Positions 7,568 to 16,320 of a stretch of DNA of 64,000 bases are shown piece by piece; the stretch's first letter is position 1; the number at the start of each line of letters is the position of its first letter. Source of the stretch: Citreicella sp. C3M06 (GTDB lineage Bacteria > Pseudomonadota > Alphaproteobacteria > Rhodobacterales > Rhodobacteraceae); NCBI RefSeq assembly GCF_018860705.1, contig NZ_JAHKQA010000021.1:1-64000 (forward strand), in the 5' to 3' direction. The position numbers were made by a program, and so were the translations under genes. A model generated the notes under the pieces. That model saw only the letters and a program-made list of their open reading frames with translations. It was not told where the DNA came from and ran no database searches.

Positions 7568-7984
7568 ATGGGTGCCCAGAACGGCAAGGATCTTTTGATC
7601 AAGGTGGACGTGACCGGTTCCGGCTCGTTCCAGACCATGGCTGGCCTGCGCGCGACGCGCATCAGCTTCAATGCGGAAAGCGTCGACATCACCTCGATGG
7701 AAAGCGAAGGCGGCTGGCGCGAGCTTCTGGGCGGCGCGGGCGTGCGGTCGGCCAACCTGTCCGGCTCGGGCGTGTTCAAGGACGCGGCCACCGACGAGCG
7801 GGCGCGGCAGATTTTCTTTGACGGCGTGACGCCGGATTTTCAGGTGGTCATCCCCGATTTCGGCACCGTCGAGGGGGCGTTCCTCGTAACCTCGATCGAA
7901 TACGCCGGATCGCACAATGGCGAGGCCACCTATGAGCTGTCGATGGCGTCGGCCGGGGCGCTGACCTTTACGGCGGCACCCTGA
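7568..7984 (+). CDS. g9: GTA major tail protein
   Basis: This 138-aa tail tube subunit stacks to form the GTA tail. It starts GAQNGKDLLIKVDVTGSGSFQTMAGLR and has VDITSMESEGGWRELLGGAGVRS, both typical of the TP901-1/HK97-like major tail family, and ends in a beta strand LTFTAAP. AAGGAG lies eight bases upstream. The stop overlaps the tail chaperone g10 by one base. Confidence 0.92.
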   Translation: MGAQNGKDLLIKVDVTGSGSFQTMAGLRATRISFNAESVDITSMESEGGWRELLGGAGVRSANLSGSGVFKDAATDERARQIFFDGVTPDFQVVIPDFGTVEGAFLVTSIEYAGSHNGEATYELSMASAGALTFTAAP

Positions 7985-8304
7985 TGGCGAACCCCTGGGC
8001 AGGCGAGGTGGCGCTGACCATCGACGGCGAGCGCCACCTGATGCGGCTGACGCTGGGGGCGCTGGCGGAGCTTGAGGCGACGCTTGAAGAAGATTCGCTG
8101 ATGGAGCTGGTGAAGCGCTTCGAGGCGGGGCGCTGCACCACCCGCGACGTTCTGAAACTGATCGTCGCGGGGCTTCGCGGCGGTGGCTGGCCGGGCACGG
8201 CAAAGGATCTGCTGAACGCCGAGATCGCGGGCGGCCCGATGGCGGCGGCGCGGGCGGCGGCGGAATTGCTGGCCCGTGCCTTCACGCTTCCGGACGAAGG
8301 CTGA
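7984..8304 (+). CDS. g10: GTA tail assembly chaperone gp10
   Basis: This 106-aa GTA-gp10-family protein has the short strand VALTIDGERHLMRLTLGALAELE, then helices with TTRDVLKLIVAGLRGGG. The family is related to tail tape-measure chaperones of siphophages (lambda gpG-like). The stop overlaps the next gene by one base (TGATG) with no slippery heptanucleotide obvious, so the two chaperones look like separate, coupled products and not a frameshift fusion. Confidence 0.85.
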   Translation: MANPWAGEVALTIDGERHLMRLTLGALAELEATLEEDSLMELVKRFEAGRCTTRDVLKLIVAGLRGGGWPGTAKDLLNAEIAGGPMAAARAAAELLARAFTLPDEG

Positions 8305-8504
8305 TGCAGCGCTTCGACTGGGGGATCTTGCTGCGCGCGGGTGTGCGCGGCCTGGGGCTCAAGCCCCGCGAGTTCTGGGATCTGACCCCGGTCGAGCTGC
8401 GCCTGATGCTGGGCGAAGACAACGGGGCGGCCCCGATGGGACGGGCGCGGCTCGACGAGCTGCTGAGCGCCTTCCCCGATGACGCGAAAGGAGACGGTTC
8501 ATGA
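8304..8504 (+). CDS. g10.1: GTA small tail chaperone gp10.1
   Basis: This 66-aa protein has the pattern of the short phage tail assembly chaperones of the TIGR02216 type: FDWGILLRAGVRGLGLKPREFWDLTPVELRLMLG, then a polar tail. It begins within the g10 stop and ends four bases into g11, so it is locked between the first chaperone and the tape measure. The likely role is to act with gp10 on the tape measure during tail assembly. Confidence 0.85.
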   Translation: MQRFDWGILLRAGVRGLGLKPREFWDLTPVELRLMLGEDNGAAPMGRARLDELLSAFPDDAKGDGS

Positions 8505-9163
8505 CCGATTTCGAGACGGTGGACGACCTTGGCACCCAGCTTGCAGAGCTGGAGGCCAGCATGGGCTCGGCAAGCGCCATGGCGGCGGGCTTTGATGCCG
8601 AGATGAAGCGCATCCACGGCACGTTTTCCGATACGGGGCGCAATGTCGCCTCGTTTGAACGCTCGCTGAGCAAGGGGCTGTCGCGTGCCTTTGACGGGGT
8701 GATCCTTGACGGGATGAAGCTGTCGGATGCGCTTCAGACCGTGGCGACGTCGATGATCGACACCGCCTACAAAGCGGCGGTGCGCCCGGTCACCGATCAG
8801 CTGAGCGGCCTGCTTGCGGGCAGCCTTGGCGGTATGTTTGGCGGCATGTCGCTGTTTGCCAACGGCGGCGCGTTCAGCCAGGGGCGCGTGACGCCCTTTG
8901 CCACGGGCGGTGTGGTCAGCAGCCCGGTCAGCTTTCCGATGCGGGGCGGCACCGGCCTGATGGGCGAGGCCGGACCCGAGGCGATCATGCCGCTGAGCCG
9001 GGGCGCCGACGGCAAGCTTGGGGTGCGCACGCAGGGCAGCGCGCAGCAGGTCAGCGTGGTGATGAACATCTCGACCCCCGATGCTGCTGGCTTCCAGCGC
9101 AGCCAGTCGCAGATCGCAGCGCGAATGAGCCGTGCCTTGAGCACCGGCGCGCGCAACAGGTGA
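8501..9163 (+). CDS. g11: GTA tail tape measure protein (short)
   Basis: At 220 aa this is far shorter than phage tape measures, in keeping with the short GTA tail. An N-terminal coiled-coil half (about residues 1-65) is followed by a hydrophobic glycine-rich stretch LSGLLAGSLGGMFGGMSLFANGG. The C-terminal GEAGPEAIMPLSRGADGKLGV is a hallmark of tape measure proteins. In the family it sets tail length and enters the cell membrane during delivery. Start overlaps gp10.1. Confidence 0.9.
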   Translation: MTDFETVDDLGTQLAELEASMGSASAMAAGFDAEMKRIHGTFSDTGRNVASFERSLSKGLSRAFDGVILDGMKLSDALQTVATSMIDTAYKAAVRPVTDQLSGLLAGSLGGMFGGMSLFANGGAFSQGRVTPFATGGVVSSPVSFPMRGGTGLMGEAGPEAIMPLSRGADGKLGVRTQGSAQQVSVVMNISTPDAAGFQRSQSQIAARMSRALSTGARNR

Positions 9164-9172
9164 GGACAGGAC

Positions 9173-9805
9173 ATGAGCTTTCACGAAGAGAGATTTCCCA
9201 CCAACCTCAGCTTTGGCGCTATGGGCGGGCCAGAGCGGCGCACCGATGTGGTCGAGCTGACCTCGGGGTTCGAGGAACGCAACAGCCCCTGGGCGCATTC
9301 GCGTCGCCGCTATGATGCCGGGCTCGGCCTGCGCAAGCTCGATGACATCGACGCGCTGCTGGCGTTTTTCGAGGCGCGCAGCGGCCAGTTGCACGGGTTT
9401 CGCTGGAAGGACTGGGCGGATTTCAAATCCTGCAAGCCCTCGGCAAACGTCGCGGCCACCGATCAGGTGATCGGCGCCGGCGATGGCACTGCGCAGACGT
9501 TCCATCTGGTTAAAACCTATAGCTCGGGCGGCGTCAGCTACGCGCGCCCCATCGCGAAACCCGTTGTCGGAACGGTGCGCGTGGCTATCGGCGGGGCCGA
9601 ATTGACACTGGGCAGCGATTTCACGGTCGATGCCGCGCAGGGCACGGTCACGCTGGCGCTGGCTCCGGCAGCGGGCGAGGCCGTCACCGCGGGCTTTGAA
9701 TTCGACGTGCCGGTGCGCTTTGACACCGACCGTATCCACGTCAGCATCGCCACTTTTCAGGCGGGACAGGCCCCCGACGTTCCGGTGGTGGAGGTGCGGG
9801 TCTGA
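9173..9805 (+). CDS. g12: GTA distal tail protein (DUF2460)
   Basis: This 210-aa DUF2460 protein has the signature start FHEERFPTNLSFGAMGGPERRTDVVELTSGFEERNSPWAHSRRRYD and the GFRWKDWADFKSC motif near residues 76-89. In R. capsulatus GTA this product is the distal tail ring that joins the tube to the baseplate. AGGACAGG lies upstream of the ATG. The stop overlaps g13 by one base. Confidence 0.92.
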   Translation: MSFHEERFPTNLSFGAMGGPERRTDVVELTSGFEERNSPWAHSRRRYDAGLGLRKLDDIDALLAFFEARSGQLHGFRWKDWADFKSCKPSANVAATDQVIGAGDGTAQTFHLVKTYSSGGVSYARPIAKPVVGTVRVAIGGAELTLGSDFTVDAAQGTVTLALAPAAGEAVTAGFEFDVPVRFDTDRIHVSIATFQAGQAPDVPVVEVRV

Positions 9806-10686
9806 TGGGCAAGCAAGAGCTTCACGAGCATCTGGCCGGCGGCGTCACCACGGTGTCGCGCTGCTGGTCGCTCACCCGCACCGATGGCACGCGGTTCGGT
9901 TTCACCGACCATGATGGCGATCTCGTCTTTGACGGGTTGACCTTTCGCGCCGACACCGGGCTGAGCGCCAAGGCGCTGAGCCAGGCCACGGGCCTGTCGG
10001 TCGACAACACCGAAGCGATGGGCGCGCTGCGCGACGATGCTTTGTCGGACAGTGACATCGAGGCCGGTCGCTTTGACGGGGCCGAGGTGGTGTCCTGGCT
10101 GGTGAACTGGCGTGATGTGACGCAGCGGCGCATCCTGTTTCGCGGCAGCATTGGCGAGATCCGCCGGGCGAACGGCGCGTTCCATGCCGAATTGAGGGGC
10201 CTGACCGAATTGCTCAATCGCCCGGTCGGTCGGGTGTATCAGGGCCCATGTTCGGCGGTTCTGGGCGATCGCATGTGCCAGGTTAACGTCTCGGATACGC
10301 TGTTTGCCCATGACGCCAGCGTGGTCTCCATCGATGCGAACAGATCGCTGAGCTTTGCGATGCTTCCCGCCTTCGAGGACGGTTGGTTCCAGCGCGGCTA
10401 TATCGAGGTGCTGAGCGGCGCGGCAATCGGATTGACCGGGGTGATCAAACGCGACCGGGCAACCCCGTCGTCTCGGGTGATCGACCTGTGGCAGCCGCTT
10501 GGCGCGACACTCGTTCCCGGCGACAGCATCCGCCTTGTCGCGGGCTGCGACAAGCGGTTCGAAACCTGTCGCCTGAAATTCGACAACGCGCTCAATTATC
10601 AGGGCTTCCCCGACATCCCGGAGGAAGACTGGATGCTGGTCTACCCGTCCCGCGCCAAATCGCTTGCAGGAGGCAGCCGCAGATGA
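9805..10686 (+). CDS. g13: GTA baseplate hub protein (DUF2163)
   Basis: This 293-aa DUF2163 protein has four cysteines paired in two clusters: C149 and C158 (GPC...RMC), and C248 and C255 (AGCDKRFETC). These are followed by the LKFDNALNYQGFPDIPEED ending. This layout resembles the lambda gpL-type hub proteins, which bind an iron-sulfur cluster through such cysteines. Cluster binding here is inference from the pattern. It stop-start overlaps the peptidase gene g14 by four bases. Confidence 0.9.
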   Translation: MGKQELHEHLAGGVTTVSRCWSLTRTDGTRFGFTDHDGDLVFDGLTFRADTGLSAKALSQATGLSVDNTEAMGALRDDALSDSDIEAGRFDGAEVVSWLVNWRDVTQRRILFRGSIGEIRRANGAFHAELRGLTELLNRPVGRVYQGPCSAVLGDRMCQVNVSDTLFAHDASVVSIDANRSLSFAMLPAFEDGWFQRGYIEVLSGAAIGLTGVIKRDRATPSSRVIDLWQPLGATLVPGDSIRLVAGCDKRFETCRLKFDNALNYQGFPDIPEEDWMLVYPSRAKSLAGGSRR

Positions 10687-11123
10687 CCCGCAACGCTTTG
10701 GTTACCGCCGCGCGCGGCTGGATCGGTACGCCGTATATTCATCAGGCCTCGGTCAAGGGCGCGGGCTGCGATTGTCTCGGCCTTGTCCGGGGCATCTGGC
10801 GCGAAACCATCGGCCCCGAGCCCGAGGCGATTCCGCCCTATAGCCGCGACTGGTCCGAACCGCAGGGCGACGAGGCGCTGTTCCGCGCCGCCCTGCGCCA
10901 TATGCGGCGCAAGCCGCTTGATGATGAGGCTCCCGGCGATGTGCTGTTGTTTCGGATGCGCGCGGGATCGGTGGCGAAACATCTAGGGCTTCAGGCGGGC
11001 GTTGGTATGCGCGCCAGCTTCATCCATGCCTACAGCGGGCACGGCGTGATCGAAAGCGCACTGAGCCTGCCATGGCGCCGCCGCATCGCGGCGCGCTTTG
11101 CCCTTCCAACGGAGACGAACTGA
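10683..11123 (+). CDS. g14: GTA NlpC/P60 peptidase
   Basis: This 146-aa NlpC/P60 cysteine peptidase probably cuts peptidoglycan during DNA delivery. Cys31 in the CDCLGLV motif is the expected nucleophile, His100 in KHLGL the expected general base and His115 in FIHAYS the third polar residue. The start ATG overlaps the g13 stop. The gene keeps all catalytic positions, which suggests selection for function. Confidence 0.92.
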   Translation: MTRNALVTAARGWIGTPYIHQASVKGAGCDCLGLVRGIWRETIGPEPEAIPPYSRDWSEPQGDEALFRAALRHMRRKPLDDEAPGDVLLFRMRAGSVAKHLGLQAGVGMRASFIHAYSGHGVIESALSLPWRRRIAARFALPTETN

Positions 11124-14100
11124 TGGCGACGATCCTATTTTCTGCCGTGGGCGCAGCTGTCGGCAGCTCGATCGGCGGCTCGGTGCTCGGGCTGTCGATG
11201 ACCGCCGTTGGCCAGTTCATCGGCGCAAGCTTTGGCCGCGCGCTCGACCAGCGCCTGATGGGGCAGGGCTCTGACAGCGTCGAGACCGGGCGCACCGACC
11301 GGTTCTTTCTCAGTGGGTCTGGCGAAGGCGGGGCGATGGCGCATGTCTATGGCCGGATGCGCCTTGGCGGTCAGGTGATCTGGGCCAGCGAATTCACCGA
11401 GCACAAGACCACCGACAAGGTCGGGGGCGGTGGCAAGGGCGCAGCTTCGGCTCCGCAGACCAAGGTGACAAGCTACAGCTATTCGCTCAGCCTCGCGCTG
11501 GCGCTCTGCGAGGGTGAGATCACCGGGGTCAACCGCGTCTGGGCGGACGGGGCCGAGATCCCGATCAAGGATCTCAACATGCGGGTCTATCCCGGTACGC
11601 GCGACCAGCTGCCCGATCCGCATATGGAGGCGATCGAGGGCACCGGCATGGTCCCGGCCTATCGCGGCACCGCCTATGTGGTGATCGAGGACGTGGACCT
11701 TACCGCCTTCGGCAACCGCATCCCACAGTTCAGCTTCGAGGTGACGCGGCCGTCGCAATCCAGCATGGAAGACGTTCCGCATTGCGTGCGCGGCGTGGCG
11801 GTGATCCCCGGAACCGGGGAATACGCACTGGCGACCGAGCCGGTGCCGATGAGCTACGCCGGGGATGGCGCGGGCATCGCCAACGTGAATTCCCCTGCCG
11901 AAGAGCCGGATTTCAACGTCTCGCTCGATCAACTGGTCGACGAGCTGCCGAATTGCGGGTCGGTCTCGCTGGTGGTCAGCTGGTTTGGCGACGATTTGCG
12001 CTGTGGAAGCTGCACCGTGCAACCTAAGGTCGAACAGGCGGAATTCGACAGCGACGAGATGCCATGGATCGTCTCCGGGCTGGACCGGGGAACCGCGCAG
12101 ACGGTGCCCGCGGTCGATGGCCGCCCGGTCTATGGCGGCACGCCGTGCGATGCATCGGTGGTGCAGGCGATCCGCCGCATGGCGGCGCAGGGCATCGACG
12201 TGATGTTCTACCCGTTCATCCTGATGGACCAGCTTGATGGAAACGCGCTGCCCGACCCATGGAGTGGCGGCACCGGACAGGCGGTTCTGCCTTGGCGCGG
12301 GCGCATCACGCTGAGCGCCGCGCCCGGCGTGGCGGGATCGCCCGACGGCACTGCCGCTGCCACCGCCGAGGTTGCGGCGTTCTTTGGCGGCGCGGTGGCG
12401 GCGGATTTTACCATCGGTGACGGAACGGTCAGTTATACCGGCCCCGACGAATGGAGTTACAGCCGGTTCATCCTGCATCAGGCGGCGCTCTGCGCGGCGG
12501 CGGGAGGCGTGGAATCCTTCTGCATCGGCTCCGAGATGCGCTGCCTGACGCAGATCCGAGATGACGCAGGCTTTCCCGCCGTCGCCCGGCTGAAGGCGCT
12601 GGCCGCCGAATGCCGCGCGTTGCTTGGTCCGCTGGTCAAGATCAGCTACGCCGCCGACTGGACGGAATATTTCGGCTATCACCCGCAGGATGGTTCGGGC
12701 GACGTGTACTTCCACCTCGACCCGCTCTGGGCCGATCCCGATATCGATTTCATCGGCATCGACAATTACATGCCCGCCGCCGACTGGCGCGATGGTACGG
12801 CCCATGCTGATGCCACGTGGGGGTCGATCTATAACCCCGATTACCTTGCTGCCAATGTCGAAGGCGGCGAGGGATACGATTGGTATTACGCCTCGGACGC
12901 GGACCGCGAGGCACAGCTGCGCAGCCCGATCTCGGATGGTGCGCATGGCGAGCCTTGGGTGTATCGCTACAAGGACATCCGGGGCTGGTGGGCGAATCCG
13001 CACCACGAGCGCATCGGGGGCACCCGCCAACCATCCGCCACCGCATGGGCGCCGCAGTCCAAGCCGGTGCGCTTTACCGAGCTTGGTTGCGCGGCCATCG
13101 ACAAAGGGGCGAACCAGCCCAACAAGTTCCTCGATCCGAAAAGCTCCGAAAGCCAGCTGCCGCATTATTCCAACGGGTTGCGCGACGAGCTGATGCAGCA
13201 CCAATACCTGTGCGCGATGTACGGCTATTGGGGCGATCCGGCCAACAACCCGGTGTCGGCCACCTATGGCGCGCCGATGCTCGACATGGCGCATGCCTAT
13301 GTCTGGGCCTGGGATGCGCGGCCTTACCCGTGGTTTCCGGGGCTGGGAGCGCTTTGGGCCGATGGCGACAATTACCGGCGCGGGCACTGGCTCAACGGGC
13401 GCGCCTCGCAGCGCACGCTGGCCTCGGTGGTTTCCGAGATCTGCGACAGCGTCGGGTTGACCGATTACGACGTCAGCGCGCTGCATGGCTGGGTGCGTGG
13501 CTATGTGGTCGACGAGGTGGGTGATGCCCGCCGCGCGCTGCAACCGCTGATGCTGGCGCATGGTTTTGACGCGGTAGAACGCGACGGCACACTGCATTTC
13601 ATCCTGCGCCGCGACCGCCCGGCCACACCGATCAACCCGCAAGACCTTGCGCTGTCCGAGGATCTCGACGGCGATCTGGTGCAGGTGCGCGCCTCCGAGG
13701 CCGAGATGGCTGGCCGCGTCCGCCTGCGCTTTGTCGAGGCCGATGGCGATCATACCGTGGTGGGCGAGGAAACGGTTCTGCCGGACGAGCGCACCCATGC
13801 GGTTGCCGACAGCGAGTTGCCGCTGATCATGACACGAGGCGAGGGCCGCCAGACCATCGAACGCTGGCTGTCGGAATCGCGGATCGCGCGGGAGACCATG
13901 CGCTTTGCCCTGCCGCCCTCGCAGATGGCGATCACGGCAGGCGACATCGTCTCGCTGCCCTCGCAGGCGGGCCCCGTGATGGCGCGGGTCGACCGGGTCG
14001 AGATCGGCGCGATGCAACTGGTGGATGCGGTGCGGCACGACCCCGAGGTCTACCTGCCGTCGACCTTCCCGGACGAAACGCCGACTCTGCGCGGTTTTAT

Positions 14101-15031
14101 TGCGCCGGTGCGGGTGATGCCGCTGTTCATGGATCTGCCGCTGATCACCGGCGAAGAGGTGCCGCATGCGCCCTATCTTGCGCTGTCCTCCGAGCCATGG
14201 CCCGGCTCGATCGCCCTCTATGAGGCCGCGACCGACGAAGACTATGCGCTCAACAGCGTGCTGGGTGGACGGGCGATCATCGGCGCCACCGAGATGGCGC
14301 TTCCCCGTGCACCCTCGGGGCAGATCGACCATCAGGCTCCGCTGCGGGTCAGGCTGTTTTCCGGCGCGTTGCAGTCGATCAGCATGGCGCGGCTGCTGGC
14401 GGGGGGCAATGTCATGGCGATCGGCGACGGCAGCCCCGGCAACTGGGAAATCTTCCAGTACCGCGACGCGGAGCTGGTCGGCACCGATACATGGGAGCTG
14501 TCGACGCGGTTGCGCGGTCAACTGGGCACCGATGGCATCATGCCCGATAGCTGGCCTGAAGGGTCCTATGTGGTGGCGCTGAACGGCGTGCCCGAACAGA
14601 TCGACCTGCCCGCTGCCCTGTTGCGCATCGCGCGCCATTACCGCATCGGTCCGGCGCGGCGTGGTTATGACGATCCGACCTATGTGCACCGCGAGATCGC
14701 CTTTGACGGCAACGGCCTCCGACCCTACAGCCCCTGCCACCTGCGCGCCGCGCAAACCGAAGGCATGGTATCGCTCAGCTGGATCCGCCGTACGCGGATC
14801 GACGGCGACAGCTGGGATCTGGCCGATGTGCCCTTGGGCGAAGACAGCGAAAGCTACATCGTGCGTCTTATTCAGGGAGACACAGTGCTGCATCGCGCGG
14901 CGGTATCTTCGGCGGCGTGGAGCTTTGATCCCGCCTCAATCGGCCTCTCGGGCGGGTATGAGGTACAGGTGGCGCAGGTTTCGGCCCGGTTCGGGCCGGG
15001 GCCCTTCGCAAAGCTCGCGCTGCTCGCATGA
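11123..15031 (+). CDS. g15: GTA tail tip/host-interaction megaprotein
   Basis: This 1302-aa tip protein is the largest GTA gene. The N-terminus has a hydrophobic glycine-rich segment (about residues 3-50). A TIM-barrel glycoside-hydrolase-like domain lies at roughly 335-740, with the IDFIGIDNYMPAADWRDG core near 545. The Phage-tail_3-like domain follows from about 790, and a beta-rich C-terminal region from about 1000. In R. capsulatus GTA it forms the central spike. An in-frame upstream ATG exists at 11072 but 11123 overlaps the g14 stop and begins the conserved MATILFSAVGAAVG. No frameshift is visible over 3.9 kb. Confidence 0.94.
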   Translation: MATILFSAVGAAVGSSIGGSVLGLSMTAVGQFIGASFGRALDQRLMGQGSDSVETGRTDRFFLSGSGEGGAMAHVYGRMRLGGQVIWASEFTEHKTTDKVGGGGKGAASAPQTKVTSYSYSLSLALALCEGEITGVNRVWADGAEIPIKDLNMRVYPGTRDQLPDPHMEAIEGTGMVPAYRGTAYVVIEDVDLTAFGNRIPQFSFEVTRPSQSSMEDVPHCVRGVAVIPGTGEYALATEPVPMSYAGDGAGIANVNSPAEEPDFNVSLDQLVDELPNCGSVSLVVSWFGDDLRCGSCTVQPKVEQAEFDSDEMPWIVSGLDRGTAQTVPAVDGRPVYGGTPCDASVVQAIRRMAAQGIDVMFYPFILMDQLDGNALPDPWSGGTGQAVLPWRGRITLSAAPGVAGSPDGTAAATAEVAAFFGGAVAADFTIGDGTVSYTGPDEWSYSRFILHQAALCAAAGGVESFCIGSEMRCLTQIRDDAGFPAVARLKALAAECRALLGPLVKISYAADWTEYFGYHPQDGSGDVYFHLDPLWADPDIDFIGIDNYMPAADWRDGTAHADATWGSIYNPDYLAANVEGGEGYDWYYASDADREAQLRSPISDGAHGEPWVYRYKDIRGWWANPHHERIGGTRQPSATAWAPQSKPVRFTELGCAAIDKGANQPNKFLDPKSSESQLPHYSNGLRDELMQHQYLCAMYGYWGDPANNPVSATYGAPMLDMAHAYVWAWDARPYPWFPGLGALWADGDNYRRGHWLNGRASQRTLASVVSEICDSVGLTDYDVSALHGWVRGYVVDEVGDARRALQPLMLAHGFDAVERDGTLHFILRRDRPATPINPQDLALSEDLDGDLVQVRASEAEMAGRVRLRFVEADGDHTVVGEETVLPDERTHAVADSELPLIMTRGEGRQTIERWLSESRIARETMRFALPPSQMAITAGDIVSLPSQAGPVMARVDRVEIGAMQLVDAVRHDPEVYLPSTFPDETPTLRGFIAPVRVMPLFMDLPLITGEEVPHAPYLALSSEPWPGSIALYEAATDEDYALNSVLGGRAIIGATEMALPRAPSGQIDHQAPLRVRLFSGALQSISMARLLAGGNVMAIGDGSPGNWEIFQYRDAELVGTDTWELSTRLRGQLGTDGIMPDSWPEGSYVVALNGVPEQIDLPAALLRIARHYRIGPARRGYDDPTYVHREIAFDGNGLRPYSPCHLRAAQTEGMVSLSWIRRTRIDGDSWDLADVPLGEDSESYIVRLIQGDTVLHRAAVSSAAWSFDPASIGLSGGYEVQVAQVSARFGPGPFAKLALLA

Positions 15032-15369
15032 GGCCGGTGCTGCACGGAGACCTTGTCGCCGCTGCCCGCGCGTTGCTCTGCGTGCCGCGCGGGCAGCGCT
15101 GGCGGGTGGCGCGCGATCTGGTGGCGCAGGCGGATGCGGCCGACCGCTACCGCCGCCGCCTTGGCCGGGTGCACCCCGGCTGGGGCAACGGCACGCTGAT
15201 GGCGGCAGCGCTGGGCAGACCCTGCGCGCCCGAACGCAGGCTGGACGATCCGGATTACACCGATTGCCTGATCCTTGCGCTTGAGGCGGTGCGACACTGG
15301 CGCGAACGGCGCTGGATTCGGGGCGACGCGCAGCCCTCACCCGGCGAGGCGGTTCATCACAGCCCGTGA
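15028..15369 (+). CDS. Unknown protein coupled to GTA g15
   Basis: This 113-aa protein starts inside the g15 stop (ATGA), so it is translationally coupled to the GTA operon. It is arginine-rich and mostly helical, with two parts: LVAAARALLCVPRGQRWRVARDLVAQA (about 9-35), and HPGWGNGTLMAAALG followed by DCLILALEAVRHWRERR (about 79-95). No signal peptide or membrane helix is seen. I recognise it only as a conserved gene after g15 in related GTA loci (DUF7742-like). Its role in GTA production is not established. Confidence 0.7.
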   Translation: MRPVLHGDLVAAARALLCVPRGQRWRVARDLVAQADAADRYRRRLGRVHPGWGNGTLMAAALGRPCAPERRLDDPDYTDCLILALEAVRHWRERRWIRGDAQPSPGEAVHHSP

Positions 15370-15443
15370 TAGACCCATCAGAGATTTGCGTTTCAGACCC
15401 CGCCTCCTATCTGCTATAAAAGCCGGATCAAACGGAGGTTGCC

Positions 15444-16262
15444 ATGGCCGAAACCCGCGCAAAGATCGCCGAGCTGGACCCGGTCTGGGCCCGCATCACC
15501 CGCGAGGCAGAAGAGGCCGTCGCCGCCGAGCCACTGCTTGGTGGCATGGTGCATGTCTCGGTGCTGCATCACGCCAACATTGAACGGGCGCTGGCCTTTC
15601 GCATTTCGATGAAGCTCGCCAACGGCGAGATGTCCGAACAGATGCTGCGTGAGATCTGCGATGAGGCCTATGCCGCCGAGCCGTGGCTGTCGCGCGCCGC
15701 CCGCGCCGACATTCGCGCCACGTTCGACCGTGATCCCGCCTGCCTGCGATTCCTGCAGCCGCTGCTGTATTTCAAGGGCTTTCAGGCGGTGCAAAGCCAG
15801 CGCGTGGCGCATTGGCTCTGGGGGCAGGGGCGGCATGATCTGGCGTTCTTTATCCAGATGCGTGCCTCCGAAGCCTTTGGCGTCGATATCCACCCGGCGG
15901 CGCGGATTGGGCAGGGCATCATGATCGATCACGCCCACAGCATCGTCATCGGCGAGACCGCCGTGGTTGGCGACAACGTGTCGATCCTGCATTCGGTGAC
16001 GCTTGGCGGCACTGGCAAGGAAGACGAAGATCGCCACCCCAAGATCGGTGACGGCGTGCTGATCGGGGCCGGGGCCAAGGTGCTTGGCAATATCCGCGTC
16101 GGCTGTGGCTCGCGCATCGCGGCGGGCTCGGTGGTGCTCGAAGAAGTGCCGCCCTGCAAGACCGTGGCCGGGGTTCCGGCGCGCATCGTTGGGGATGCAG
16201 GCTGCGATCAGCCCTCGCAGTTGATGGACCAGAAGCTGACCGGCTGCAATTGCAGCGGGTGA
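15444..16262 (+). CDS. cysE: Serine O-acetyltransferase
   Basis: This 272-aa enzyme acetylates serine with acetyl-CoA to give O-acetylserine, the first step of cysteine synthesis. The N-terminal helical SATase domain (about 1-150) is followed by left-handed beta-helix hexapeptide repeats. The active-site segment includes HPAARIGQGIMIDHAHSIVIGE, and the GGTGKEDEDRHPKIGDGVLIGAGAKVLGN loop is the family signature. The tail ending CNCSG is cysteine-rich. ACGGAGG lies upstream of the ATG. Its place straight after the GTA is the usual order in Rhodobacteraceae. Confidence 0.95.
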   Translation: MAETRAKIAELDPVWARITREAEEAVAAEPLLGGMVHVSVLHHANIERALAFRISMKLANGEMSEQMLREICDEAYAAEPWLSRAARADIRATFDRDPACLRFLQPLLYFKGFQAVQSQRVAHWLWGQGRHDLAFFIQMRASEAFGVDIHPAARIGQGIMIDHAHSIVIGETAVVGDNVSILHSVTLGGTGKEDEDRHPKIGDGVLIGAGAKVLGNIRVGCGSRIAAGSVVLEEVPPCKTVAGVPARIVGDAGCDQPSQLMDQKLTGCNCSG

Positions 16263-16287
16263 AACAGCGGATTGGCAAAGAAAAAGT

Positions 16288-16310
16288 GCGCATCACGGTG
16301 CGCCCTTTTT
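16288..16310 (+). terminator. Terminator after cysE
   Basis: A 6-bp stem (16288-16293 with 16298-16303, one T-G pair) with loop CACG is followed by CCTTTTT. It lies between the convergent cysE and MFS genes. Confidence 0.6.
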
Positions 16311-16320
16311 GCGTGCAGTA

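Noticed and set aside
8250-8320. Programmed frameshift between the two tail chaperones, as in lambda G/GT
   Set aside because: The genes overlap by one base at TGATG with a separate ATG, and I see no slippery heptamer near the end of g10.
11135-14893. Long open frame (over 1200 codons) antisense to g15
   Set aside because: High GC lowers the stop frequency in this frame. The translated sequence is Arg/His/Gln-rich with no domain, and g15 on the other strand has clear domains.
479-15369. Intact temperate prophage
   Set aside because: No integrase, repressor, replication, lysis or att sites are seen, and the gene set and order match a GTA structural cluster.
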